Positions 27,513 to 36,206 of a stretch of 64,000 nucleotides of DNA are shown piece after piece. Within the stretch, counting starts at the first letter, position 1. Each line of letters opens with the position of its first letter. The notes beneath the pieces are model-generated. The model did no database searches. It worked only from the letters and a program-made list of their open reading frames with translations, and was not told where the DNA came from. The DNA is from Candidatus Protochlamydia sp. (lineage in GTDB: Bacteria > Chlamydiota > Chlamydiia > Chlamydiales > Parachlamydiaceae): NCBI GenBank assembly GCA_013695355.1, contig JACDAQ010000040.1, positions 106,114 through 170,113 on the forward strand. Direction: 5' to 3'. A program made the position numbers and the translations under genes.

Positions 27513-30377
27513 ATGCCAAATCATTTGCCAAAATCGTATGATGCTAAATCCACTGACTCCAAATGGTATCATTTTTGGGATGAGAAGGGTTACTTTAAAG
27601 CTGACCCCCATTCGTCAAAGCCGCCCTATTGCATCGTCATCCCTCCTCCAAATGTGACTGGCGTGCTCCATATGGGCCATGCGCTTGTCAATACTTTGCA
27701 AGATATCCTTATCCGGTGGAAAAGGATGCTTGGCTTTGAAGCTTTATGGGTTCCAGGTACCGATCATGCAGGTATTGCCACCCAGACTGTGGTTGAACGT
27801 CATTTGATCAGGACCGAAGGAAGGAAACGGAAGGATTATTCCCGCGAGGATTTTTTAAAGCACGTTTGGACCTGGAAAGAAAAAAGCGAGACCTCCATCC
27901 TCGCCCAGCTTAAACGACTAGGCAGCTCCTGCGACTGGACTCGGCTGCGCTTCACAATGGATGAAAATAATAGCCGGGCCGTGAGGACCATGTTCAAAAA
28001 ACTTTTTGACGAAAAGCTTATTTACCGAGGCGACTATCTGGTCAATTGGGACCCTGTGACTCAGACAGCACTGGCAGATGATGAAGTAGACTATGAAGAT
28101 AGGCAATCCTTTCTTTGGCATTTCAAATATCCTTTGGCAAATGGAAAAGGATTCGTCCATATTGCCACCACACGCCCTGAAACAATGCTTGGAGATACTG
28201 CGATTGCCGTCTCTCCAGGTGATGAACGCTTTGCCTCTTTGATCGGACAAAATGTCTTCCTTCCCTTAATGGACCGCTTAATACCAATTATTGCCGACCA
28301 TCATGTCGATCCTGCTTTTGGCACTGGAATGGTCAAGGTCACTCCGGCCCATGATCCTAATGACTACCAAATGGGGCTTTCCCACGGGCTTCCTTTTATC
28401 AACATTATGACCCCTGATGGGAAAATCAATGAAAATGGCGGTGTTTTTGCCGGACTCTCCATGGCCGAAGCCAGAGAGTCGGTTGTTGCCGCCATGAAAG
28501 AAAAAGGGCTGATTGAAAAAATCGAACCTCATTCTAATCGCGTGGGAATTTCCTATCGTTCAAATGCAGTGATTGAGCCTTATCTTTCCAAACAATGGTT
28601 TGTCCGCATGGATGGATTTGCCAAACAACTTCAGGAGACTGTCAAAAATGGGGAGGTCAAACTGCTTCCTAATCATTGGGACAACACCTATTTTCACTGG
28701 ATTGATAATTTAAGAGACTGGTGCATTAGCCGCCAGCTGTGGTGGGGCCATCGGATTCCCATTTGGTATCATAAAAATGATCCCGAAAGGCTTATTTGCT
28801 ATGAAGGCACTGACATTCCTGAAGAGGTGAGACTAAATCCGGACGACTGGTCGCAAGACTCCGATGTCCTGGATACCTGGTTCTCCTCGGCATTATGGCC
28901 GTTTGCTACGCTTGGCTGGCCGGATATAACTCCCGAACTGGAAAAATTTTATCCTAACGCCGTTCTCGTGACAGGGCATGATATTCTATTTTTTTGGGTA
29001 GCCCGAATGCTGGCTATGGGCAAATACGCAATGGGACAGGTCCCCTTTCCTGAAACGTTTTTGCATGGCCTAATTTATGGAAAATCTTATTGGCGTCAAA
29101 ATGCCCAGGGCGGTATCCTGTATGTCACTGATCAGGAACGGCTCGATTATGATCTGGGTAAGCCTGTTCCCAAAGAAGTCTCTTCGAAATGGGAAAAAAT
29201 GTCCAAATCCAAAGGGAATATTATCGATCCTCTTGAAATGATCGAACATTATGGAACAGATGCCGTTAGAATGGCCCTATGCGCCAGTGCCACACAAGCC
29301 CGTCAAATTGATCTGGATAGGCGGCGCTTCGAAGAATATAAAAACTTCGCCAATAAAATTTGGAACGGGTCCCGCTTTGTTTTCATGAACCTCGAAGGGA
29401 ACGAACAGCAGGGAACTCTCTCGCTTACTGCCCACGCTTTTTCCCAAGGATTAAATGAGAACTTGCTTTCCCTTGAAGACCGGTGGATTATTTCAAAGCT
29501 AACAGGCACTGTCAAAAGGGTCAATGAGCATCTTCAGCACTATCATTTTGACCAGGCGGCAATCGAAGCCTATGATTTTTTCTGGAAAGAATTTTGCGCC
29601 TATTACCTTGAGATTGCCAAACCTGTATTATTTGGCAAATTTGGAACAGCCCAAGAACGTCTCAATAAACAAAAGCTCTTAGTTATCGTTCTTTGCCAGG
29701 CCATTCGCCTCATGCACCCCATGGCCCCATTTATTACTGAAGAACTTTTCCATGCTTTAAAAGAGCAGATGGAAGGGGTGGAAGAAATAAAAGGGTGCGA
29801 CCCCTATACGCAGGATTGTGTTAAAGCCTTGCGAAGCAGTGCTTGCATTATTGCTCCCTATCCCCAAGTTATCAGAGAAAGAGATTGCCATCCTGAAATA
29901 GATAGCACATTCACATTGATTGAAGAAGTCGTTTACACCATACGCAATATAAGAGGCGAAATGAAACTATCGCCAGGTACAGCTACAGATGTTTATATCA
30001 TCGGACAATCTGATGATCCTGAATGGCAATCGGTCAAAGAAAATACAGCGATCATCTCAGCATTGGTCCGCACGCACCGCATTGAATTTGAAACCAAGGA
30101 ACCCTCCATCGGTTTTGCCAGCACTGGGGTGCTGCATAGGTTAAAAATTTTGCTACCTTTGCCTGAGGAGCTTTTAAAGGCAGAAAAAATCCGCCTCATC
30201 AAAGAACAGGAGAAACTGGAAATTTCTATGGACAAGTTAAAGGTTCAGTTGGCTAATGCCGATTTTGTCCATCGGGCACCTCCAGCATTAATTGAAAAGC
30301 ATCAGCAGCAAATGGCTCAGGCAGAGCAGGAGCTGAGCGAGATAAAAGCAAAGCTAAAGAATTTCAGCAGTTTGTGA
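27513..30377 (+). CDS. valS: Valyl-tRNA synthetase
   Basis: Charges tRNA-Val. 954 residues, class I. The HIGH motif is PPPNVTGVLHMGHAL (~45-59) and KMSKS is KWEKMSKSKGNIIDP (~562). The editing (CP1) domain with TTRPETMLGDTA and GTDHAGIATQ, the anticodon-binding domain and the C-terminal coiled coil (EEKLEISMDKL-type heptads, ending EQELSEIKAKLKNFSSL) are complete. It lies between the two collagen-like paralogs, which have probably been inserted around it, since in C. trachomatis valS is next to pknD. Confidence 0.98.
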   Translation: MPNHLPKSYDAKSTDSKWYHFWDEKGYFKADPHSSKPPYCIVIPPPNVTGVLHMGHALVNTLQDILIRWKRMLGFEALWVPGTDHAGIATQTVVERHLIRTEGRKRKDYSREDFLKHVWTWKEKSETSILAQLKRLGSSCDWTRLRFTMDENNSRAVRTMFKKLFDEKLIYRGDYLVNWDPVTQTALADDEVDYEDRQSFLWHFKYPLANGKGFVHIATTRPETMLGDTAIAVSPGDERFASLIGQNVFLPLMDRLIPIIADHHVDPAFGTGMVKVTPAHDPNDYQMGLSHGLPFINIMTPDGKINENGGVFAGLSMAEARESVVAAMKEKGLIEKIEPHSNRVGISYRSNAVIEPYLSKQWFVRMDGFAKQLQETVKNGEVKLLPNHWDNTYFHWIDNLRDWCISRQLWWGHRIPIWYHKNDPERLICYEGTDIPEEVRLNPDDWSQDSDVLDTWFSSALWPFATLGWPDITPELEKFYPNAVLVTGHDILFFWVARMLAMGKYAMGQVPFPETFLHGLIYGKSYWRQNAQGGILYVTDQERLDYDLGKPVPKEVSSKWEKMSKSKGNIIDPLEMIEHYGTDAVRMALCASATQARQIDLDRRRFEEYKNFANKIWNGSRFVFMNLEGNEQQGTLSLTAHAFSQGLNENLLSLEDRWIISKLTGTVKRVNEHLQHYHFDQAAIEAYDFFWKEFCAYYLEIAKPVLFGKFGTAQERLNKQKLLVIVLCQAIRLMHPMAPFITEELFHALKEQMEGVEEIKGCDPYTQDCVKALRSSACIIAPYPQVIRERDCHPEIDSTFTLIEEVVYTIRNIRGEMKLSPGTATDVYIIGQSDDPEWQSVKENTAIISALVRTHRIEFETKEPSIGFASTGVLHRLKILLPLPEELLKAEKIRLIKEQEKLEISMDKLKVQLANADFVHRAPPALIEKHQQQMAQAEQELSEIKAKLKNFSSL

Positions 30378-30392
30378 GTCCCTATAGTTTTT

Positions 30393-30556
30393 AACTCACC
30401 TTACGCAAAAGGAGCAGACGAAGAAGTAGGTCTTTTGAATCTCAATTAATTCAAAAATGCTCGCAATATTAGTAAAATATTGCTGCGCTTTTTGAATTAA
30501 TTGATTTTTCAAAATCCCTTGCTTCTTCATTTTGCTCCTTTTGCGTAAGGTGAGTT
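30393..30556. mobile_element. Family-C palindromic element (MITE-like)
   Basis: 164 bases bounded by a perfect 24-base terminal inverted repeat beginning AACTCACCTTACGCAAAAGG. Inside are a second inverted pair (CAATTAATTCAAAAA / TTTTTGAATTAATTG) and GCAATATT / AATATTGC at the centre. It is non-coding and fills most of the gap 30378-30698. Length and build match families A and B, but the ends differ. It could also end valS transcription. Confidence 0.65.
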
Positions 30557-30698
30557 TTTAATTTAGAAAACTATTTACAAAAATTTTCTTTATCAATAAA
30601 TTTGAATGCTATCAACGATAGAAAGATTTATTTTTTGAATTTGTTGTTCAAAATTAAAACTTGAATGAGTTCAAACTGTTTTTTAAGCTGGGTACTGT

Positions 30699-31577
30699 AT
30701 GAAGAAATTAATTTTTTTGTTCTCAACACTGTTCGCTGTTTACACTTCTGTGCCTCTTAGCTCAGATATGGATACCAAGGATCAGCTCAATATAACGAGA
30801 GGATGCTGCTCCAAGATAAAATTTAGAAAACCATGCAAAAACATCTGCCCTCCAGGACCTCCAGGGCCAGCCGGACCGGCAGGGCCAGTAGGAGCAACAG
30901 GAATCCAGGGAGCCACAGGACCTGCCGGAACTGGGGCCGGTGCAACAGGGCCAGCAGGACCTACAGGACCTGAAGGGCCAACAGGATTTGGTGCTACCGG
31001 GCCTCAAGGGTTTATGGGGGCCACTGGAGCGACTGGAGAGACGGGAGCAACTGGTGCTACGGGAGGCGCTAGCGCAGCTGAAATTAATACTTTCGGTTCT
31101 TTTTTCACTCAATATGATACCTCCTCCCCTACTGAATTTAGCCAGGTCCTTCCAGGCTTTTCCGTTCCGCTGAATCTCACACAAATTAATGTGGGCGGTT
31201 TCATTCCGGTCCTACTCAATAACGGATCTCCTCCAGCAAATAGAGGCGAAACAATTCGTGCATGGGAAATAGCCTCAGGTTCTGAAGGAATTTACCATAT
31301 TGTCTGGGGAGTTTCAGCGAGTAATACGGGCACTGAACTGGCATTGGCAATTAATAATAATCCAATTCAGTCCACGGAAATAGATTCAGGTGCAGGCGAC
31401 CAAACGACAACCTATGCGTCTATTCTTTCATTAAATGTGGGAGATCAAATTTCCATTATAAATGTGGGGAATATTGGATCTAGCACTTTGGAGCTTGGCT
31501 CTGCTAGTGGAACCGCGCGTGGAGATAACAATACTGCCTTTTTAGTCCTTTTCAAATTGCATGATCTCATCGATTAG
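30699..31577 (+). CDS. Secreted collagen-like protein with C1q/BclA-like domain, long copy
   Basis: 292 residues, same build as the protein at 26664: signal peptide ([21 protein letters not shown]), Cys-containing link ([17 protein letters not shown]), then about 24 G-x-y triplets (from [10 protein letters not shown] to GATGATGG, about residues 50-123, with small breaks such as GTGAG). The C-terminal domain ([15 protein letters not shown] ... [11 protein letters not shown]) is about 70% identical to the paralog. The collagen part is four times longer, and the four globular-domain Cys are replaced by Thr or Ser. Likely a trimeric surface filament or adhesin. Confidence 0.87.
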   Translation: MKKLIFLFSTLFAVYTSVPLSSDMDTKDQLNITRGCCSKIKFRKPCKNICPPGPPGPAGPAGPVGATGIQGATGPAGTGAGATGPAGPTGPEGPTGFGATGPQGFMGATGATGETGATGATGGASAAEINTFGSFFTQYDTSSPTEFSQVLPGFSVPLNLTQINVGGFIPVLLNNGSPPANRGETIRAWEIASGSEGIYHIVWGVSASNTGTELALAINNNPIQSTEIDSGAGDQTTTYASILSLNVGDQISIINVGNIGSSTLELGSASGTARGDNNTAFLVLFKLHDLID

Positions 31578-31589
31578 TCTTTATAGTAG

Positions 31590-31626
31590 GGCACAGAAGG
31601 TTAAACAACCTTTTGTGCTTCTTTGA
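31590..31626 (+). terminator. Intrinsic terminator of collagen-like gene 2
   Basis: GCACAGAAGGTT, loop AAAC, AACCTTTTGTGC, then TTCTTTGAT. It matches the terminator at 27391 in sequence and position. Confidence 0.85.
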
Positions 31627-31684
31627 TATTGTTAATTTATATTATATAACTGCATCATTCATTGTTAAAGTAAAGGGATCAATA

Positions 31685-32122
31685 ATGACGCTAATGGAAA
31701 AAATCAGCCAGGATATTAAGGATGCTATGCGCAGCCGCGATCAGCTTCGCTTGGATACATTGCGCATGCTTAAGTCAAAAATATTGACTGTTGATGCAAG
31801 AGGCAACGTCCCGGATGCAGAAGTTGTAAAGCTATTTAAAACTTACTTTGGCAACCTTCAAGAAGCGTTGGAGCAGTCCCAGGCGGCTGGCCGCCCGGAA
31901 GCCGTTGAAAAATTAAAGGTTGAGCTTTCTATTGTTCAGGAGTATCTGCCGGCCGGTCTATCGGCAGAAGATACAAAAAAAATCGTGATGCAGGCCATTG
32001 AAGATTCTGGAGCGAAAACGAAAAAAGATCTGGGTCTCGTGATGAAAGCGGCTATGAAGCTCAATAGCACGATTGATGGGAAGCAAGCTAAAGATATGGC
32101 TGCGCAGTTATTGGTTGATTAG
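31685..32122 (+). CDS. yqeY: GatB/YqeY domain protein
   Basis: 145 residues from the ATG at 31685 (AAAGGGA upstream); the ORF can be extended to 31613 but only through the preceding gene's terminator. The helical YqeY fold is evident: MEKISQDIKDAMRSRDQLRL, LDTLRMLKSKI, VQEYLPAGLSAEDTKKIV and the closing GKQAKDMAAQLL. This domain is shared with the tRNA-binding tail of GatB. The stand-alone protein has been linked to tRNA-dependent amidation, but its role is not settled. Confidence 0.92.
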   Translation: MTLMEKISQDIKDAMRSRDQLRLDTLRMLKSKILTVDARGNVPDAEVVKLFKTYFGNLQEALEQSQAAGRPEAVEKLKVELSIVQEYLPAGLSAEDTKKIVMQAIEDSGAKTKKDLGLVMKAAMKLNSTIDGKQAKDMAAQLLVD

Positions 32123-32649
32123 TCGTTTACAAATTACTTCTAACGAGATAAGCAGGTCACTCCTATCGGCAAAATAAGCAGGATAAAAAGCAATGAGTAG
32201 TTGTTTGCCTGCAAATCTGTTAAAATATCTTGTCGTCTTATCCTGCCGCTTAGCGATCTTGCCCATCCTGTAATTCATACAAATAGCTTATGAAAATTAA
32301 TCGTATTGATTGTCCAAGATCAAATGAATGAGCACGCTACCTTTTTATTAAATATTATTGTTAGGTCAAAACTGCAAACACCTGCTCTCAATAGCCCCTA
32401 TATCTCTTCTAAACTTGCTTTGTCATTTTTTCTGCTGCCAGCGACACCCCTTTTTTCTTAAAAAAACACTCTCTTTGACCTCTGTTGGCACTGTGATTAA
32501 CGGCAAAAATTCCATAGCCATTTCAAAGCGGGCTTAGCAAACTGAATTCCAATTTTTTAAATTCAGTGGGTATAAATGGCAAAAAATAGTCGATTTGTTC
32601 TATATGTTAATTGAAATTCGATTTGATAAAAATTATAGGGAGTATATTG
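32123..32649. other. Intergenic gap with one worn inverted repeat
   Basis: No coding frame. Around 32172-32275, TCGGCAAAATAAGCAGGATAA and TTATCCTGCCGCTTAGCGAT (20 bases shown) are loosely complementary, and the GCAGGATAA block recurs at 59931, so this may be a decayed palindromic element. The rest shows nothing. Confidence 0.4.
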
Positions 32650-33042
32650 ATGCGTACAATGCTAGTGGATAGTGTAATTACTAATACACAAGAAGTCCTA
32701 CATACCAGATTAAATAACCTTTCTCACAACCATAAATTTTTAGGAAGGTGCTGCTCTATTCCTGTCGCTGCAGCGGACGTTATCTTAGAGATGCTTAAAT
32801 CATTAGCCGTCATCGAAGCCGCAGCTATGGCTGCGATCAATTTAATAGGAAAAGCATTTTCTTCCGATTTTAATTTTAAAGATGCGTTAGGCAACGCAGA
32901 ATGGACCCTTATTCATATTGCAAATGCCCCGATCAAACTCGTTGCGGCCCCTGTTAAGTTTATTTATCAGTTCTTTGCGATCCTTTATGATCCGGAAAAA
33001 GTAAGTCATTTTAATTACTTTAAAGAATCGTTTAGGACTTAG
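32650..33042 (+). CDS. Small hypothetical with hydrophobic segments
   Basis: 130 residues from the ATG at 32650, which has TAGGGAG upstream; the earlier in-frame ATG at 32611 has none. A hydrophobic stretch, LEMLKSLAVIEAAAMAAINLIG, spans about residues 46-67 (first 20: LEMLKSLAVIEAAAMAAINL). A second amphipathic stretch reads WTLIHIANAPIKLVAAPVKF. The pattern 'A-P-x-K-L-x-x-A-P-x-K' followed by FAILYDPE is familiar from small proteins and N-termini of parachlamydial hypotheticals, as far as I recall. Function unknown, possibly membrane associated. Confidence 0.65.
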   Translation: MRTMLVDSVITNTQEVLHTRLNNLSHNHKFLGRCCSIPVAAADVILEMLKSLAVIEAAAMAAINLIGKAFSSDFNFKDALGNAEWTLIHIANAPIKLVAAPVKFIYQFFAILYDPEKVSHFNYFKESFRT

Positions 33043-33065
33043 AATCTAATTTTAAGAATAACTCG

Positions 33066-34499
33066 TTATTCATTGGGTTTTACAAGGGCCCTTGCCATTC
33101 CTCGAAAGATGAGGTAGTGGAAAGGAAAAAGTGCATACCAATAAATTCGTCCCAACAACCCATGCGGGCGGAAAGTAGCAGTCTGATAAAGAGTATGATC
33201 AACGATTTTGAATTCGAGCCAGGCTTCGCCTGGCAACTTCATTTCGGCATACAACATCAGGCGCTTGTTCTTTTCATCTGCAACCAGCACACGCCAAAAA
33301 TCAAGTGCATCCCCCTCCTTCAATCGATGGGGATGGGTCCGTCCACGGCGAAGGCCTGTCCCCTTGAGCAAATTGTCGGCAAAGCCTCTTAGTTTCCAGG
33401 CCCAATTCATATAAGCCCAGCCATTCTCTCCTCCCAGCGACCAGATTCTTTCTTTTATTTGATCTGGTGATTGCGTAAAAAAAACTTCCTGTTGATCGCA
33501 AAGTGTTCCAAAATTCGGAACTTTTACATAGGTTGAAAGGTCGGGGTTAAGGAATGAATTTCCAATGGCGTCTTTCCAAGAACTCGAAGGGACATTATCT
33601 TCCTCTATACAACTAAATGAACGGCGCACAGCGCTTTCAAAATTTAAAAGCTCCATCGGAAAGATTTGGTGAATGGTGTTTTCTTTGCAGATCGCATTAT
33701 TTTTAAGGCTTTCAACAAGCGATCGGGCTAAGGGAAAACTAGCTGAAGTAATAAAATAGAGCCAATAGGATGAAAGCTTTGGAGTTAGCACAGGGACTGT
33801 AATAATCCACCTTTTCAAACTTCGGACCCTGGCAAACTCATGAAGGAGGTTTCGGTAGCTGATAACATCCGGCCCCCCAATTTCAAATTGCCTGCCAATG
33901 CAAGCTGGGTGCCCAAGTACAAGCTTTAAGTATTCAAGGACATCGCGGATCGCAATAGGCTGCGTCATATTTTTGGTCCATTTTGGCGCTACCATAATCG
34001 GAAGCTTTTCAACAAGGTCGCGAATAATTTCAAATGAAGCGCTCCCCGCTCCGATAATGATCCCCGCCATAAGTGTAGTCACAGGAACCTTTCCCTGGCG
34101 CAGGATCGCCTCGACATTTTTACGTGAAGCGAGGTGGTTCGATAGCTGTTCATCATTTACAATACCGCTTAAATAGATGATTTGAACAGCAGCCGTTCGA
34201 GACAGCCTATCCCTAAAATTCACAGCCGATTCAGCTTCAAGGGAAGTAAATTTTTCAACCGACAGGCTCATTGAATGAACAAGATAGTAAGCCGCTTCGA
34301 TATCATCAGGTATTTGTTCGAGGGAATTTGGATCCAGAAGATCCGCCTGAATGACATGAACTAACTCTTCAAATTTGGGGGGTATGACCATTCGCTTGCC
34401 GCTGCGGACAAGGGCATACACTTCATGCCCTTGCTCTAAAAGAAGCGGCAGCAGTCGTGTACCAATGTAGCCGTTTGCACCCGTCAGCAAGATTTTCAT
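33066..34499 (-). CDS. SDR-family oxidoreductase with DUF2867 (YbjT-like)
   Basis: 477 residues. The N-terminal atypical SDR/NmrA-like Rossmann fold starts with ILLTGANGYIGTRLLPLL, followed by VHVIQADLLDPNSL and AYYLVHSM. The C-terminal ~160 residues are DUF2867 (RIWSLGGENGWAYMNWAW and ATFRPHGLLGRIYWYALF). The same two-domain build and length occur in E. coli YbjT, a predicted NAD(P)-binding protein of unknown substrate. Its start overlaps the photolyase stop by one base, so the two form an operon. Confidence 0.88.
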   Translation of the reverse strand: MKILLTGANGYIGTRLLPLLLEQGHEVYALVRSGKRMVIPPKFEELVHVIQADLLDPNSLEQIPDDIEAAYYLVHSMSLSVEKFTSLEAESAVNFRDRLSRTAAVQIIYLSGIVNDEQLSNHLASRKNVEAILRQGKVPVTTLMAGIIIGAGSASFEIIRDLVEKLPIMVAPKWTKNMTQPIAIRDVLEYLKLVLGHPACIGRQFEIGGPDVISYRNLLHEFARVRSLKRWIITVPVLTPKLSSYWLYFITSASFPLARSLVESLKNNAICKENTIHQIFPMELLNFESAVRRSFSCIEEDNVPSSSWKDAIGNSFLNPDLSTYVKVPNFGTLCDQQEVFFTQSPDQIKERIWSLGGENGWAYMNWAWKLRGFADNLLKGTGLRRGRTHPHRLKEGDALDFWRVLVADEKNKRLMLYAEMKLPGEAWLEFKIVDHTLYQTATFRPHGLLGRIYWYALFPFHYLIFRGMARALVKPNE

Positions 34500-35878
34500 T
34501 AAAAATCTCTACTTAAGCTTTTAAATTTTTCAAGCGCTTGTTTTCGTGCCTGGGCATGATCAACGATTGGGCTTGAATAGCAAAATTTGACGTCCGGCCC
34601 GGCTTTCCAAGGCGTATGGACCAAGGGAGCAGAAACGTCTGCAAGTTCTGGGACCCAACGCCTAATATAGGTCCCATCAGGATCAAATTTTTCACTTTGC
34701 AGGACTGGATTAAAAATGCGGAAAAATGGGGCTGCATCGAAACCGCAGCCTGCTACCCATTGCCAGCTGGCGGAATTATTGGCAAGATCGGCATCCACTA
34801 AAGTGTCCCAAAACCATTTAGCCCCCTCCTGCCAGGATAAAAAAAGATCTTTAATTAAAAAAGAGGCGCAAATCATCCTGACACGATTATGCATCCACCC
34901 TGATTTCCAAAGCTGGCGCATTCCTGCATCCACAATCGGGTAGCCTGTCTCCCCTTTTTGCCATTTTTTTAAAAAGCCGTCATTTTTTTCCCATGAAAAA
35001 TTAGAAAACTCTGGGCGCCACGGCTGTTCGGGGAGCTGAGGAAAATGGTAGAGCTGATAATAAGAAAATTCACGCCACCCTATCTCACTGAGGAACTTTG
35101 AACTGTCAGGCAGGTGTTTGGCAATATGATAAATTTGCCTTGGACTTACTTCGCCAAAGTGCAAATGAGGGGACAACAATGAAGTTGAGTCCTCACCCGG
35201 GATATCCCTGCCTTGTGCATAGGCCTTAAGTGAATGAGCAATAAAATGGCCAAGTTTGTTATTCACGCTTTTTTCGCCAGGATTCCAGCTATTTTGCAAG
35301 CCTCCCGACCAATCGGGATGATGGGGTAGCAATTTAAATGAATCCAAATGTTCTGATTCAATTATTTTTGTAGGAATGGAAGATGGATCAGGCAATGGAT
35401 CGTTGATCATTCCGATCTCCATGCATCTTCTCCAAAAAGGGGTGAAAATTTTAAAAGGTTGTTGTTGTTGATTCAGGACTTCCCAAGGTTCAAAAAGAAG
35501 GCTGCCGTTAAAACTTTGGCATTGCAGGTGAAGCTTCTTTATTTTTTGTTCAAGTTGAATAGCATAAGGTTCATAACAACGGTTCCAGCATATAGTAGCA
35601 TCAGGGTACTTTTTAATTAAGTTTGAAAGAATGCTTACCGTCTCTCCTTGATGCAAGAAAAGCTGCGATCCCTTTTCACGTAGATTTCGATCAAGCGAAG
35701 TCAAGGAATGGTGAAGCCACCAACGGCTCGCCCCTCCCATCTTCCATAGGCCTGGTGTGAAGTCATCTAAAATATAGAGAGGGATAACAGGCTGTCCTTT
35801 TTGGCAGGCAAAGTTGAGCGCAGGATTATCTTTAAGCCTTAAGTCCTGACGGAATAGGACAATGATAGGCGCGTTCAT
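34499..35878 (-). CDS. phr: Deoxyribodipyrimidine photolyase (class I CPD photolyase)
   Basis: Light-driven repair of cyclobutane pyrimidine dimers using FADH- and an antenna pigment. 459 residues. The antenna domain begins IVLFRQDLRLKDNPAL. The FAD domain shows EIGWREFSYYQLYHFP, GYPIVDAGMRQLWKSGWMHNR (first 20) and WQWVAGCGFDAAPFFRIFNP. The Trp electron-transfer residues appear to be kept. It sits directly upstream of the SDR gene in the same orientation. A photolyase implies that the bacterium or its host meets daylight, which fits an amoeba-associated life. Confidence 0.95.
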   Translation of the reverse strand: MNAPIIVLFRQDLRLKDNPALNFACQKGQPVIPLYILDDFTPGLWKMGGASRWWLHHSLTSLDRNLREKGSQLFLHQGETVSILSNLIKKYPDATICWNRCYEPYAIQLEQKIKKLHLQCQSFNGSLLFEPWEVLNQQQQPFKIFTPFWRRCMEIGMINDPLPDPSSIPTKIIESEHLDSFKLLPHHPDWSGGLQNSWNPGEKSVNNKLGHFIAHSLKAYAQGRDIPGEDSTSLLSPHLHFGEVSPRQIYHIAKHLPDSSKFLSEIGWREFSYYQLYHFPQLPEQPWRPEFSNFSWEKNDGFLKKWQKGETGYPIVDAGMRQLWKSGWMHNRVRMICASFLIKDLFLSWQEGAKWFWDTLVDADLANNSASWQWVAGCGFDAAPFFRIFNPVLQSEKFDPDGTYIRRWVPELADVSAPLVHTPWKAGPDVKFCYSSPIVDHAQARKQALEKFKSLSRDF

Positions 35879-35934
35879 ATTTTTCAGCGAAGACTCCTGA
35901 TTTTAAAATTACTCACTAATTCCATTCTTTAACA

Positions 35935-35960
35935 TTGACGTGAAATTATATATATATGAT
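35935..35960 (+). promoter_or_regulatory. Conserved upstream block, BON gene 1
   Basis: TTGACG followed by an AT-rich spacer and TATGAT, then TGTGAAATTTT. The same layout stands before the second BON gene at 37374 (TTGACC ... TAAGAT TGTGAATTTTT). The -35 and -10 are only 14 bases apart if read as TTGACG/TATGAT, so the exact promoter is uncertain. The shared block suggests common control of the two genes. Confidence 0.5.
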
Positions 35961-35983
35961 TGTGAAATTTTAGTGGGATTATC

Positions 35984-36019
35984 TTAAGAACCTGTTCAAT
36001 TTCTATGATCAGGTTCTAA
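35984..36019. repeat. Short palindromic repeat, copy 2
   Basis: TTAAGAACCTG, loop TTCAATTTCTATGAT, CAGGTTCTAA. Nearly identical to copies at 4628 and 37265. It lies in the 328-base gap between the photolyase and BON gene 1, inside the presumed leader of the latter; nothing else stands out in that gap apart from the promoter-like block. Confidence 0.65.
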
Positions 36020-36206
36020 GCTGCCGATAATTTCTAATTATGTAGCTAAAGATAAAAGTAAGCAGTAAATTGGCAGAATGGGTAAAAAACAAGAAAGAGC
36101 CTTTAAGGTGATTCCTAAATTTCATCGATTCGAGCGAAAATAATGGGCATTATCTTTAAGTCAAACAAACTATCAATATTTGTTCAAAAAAAATCTAGGA
36201 GAAAAT

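Noticed and set aside
30840..31070. Tandem DNA repeat as a separate element
   Set aside because: It encodes the G-x-y collagen triplets of the gene at 30699.
33117..33414. 91- and 68-residue frames antisense to the SDR gene
   Set aside because: They overlap DUF2867 coding sequence on the other strand and show no family features.
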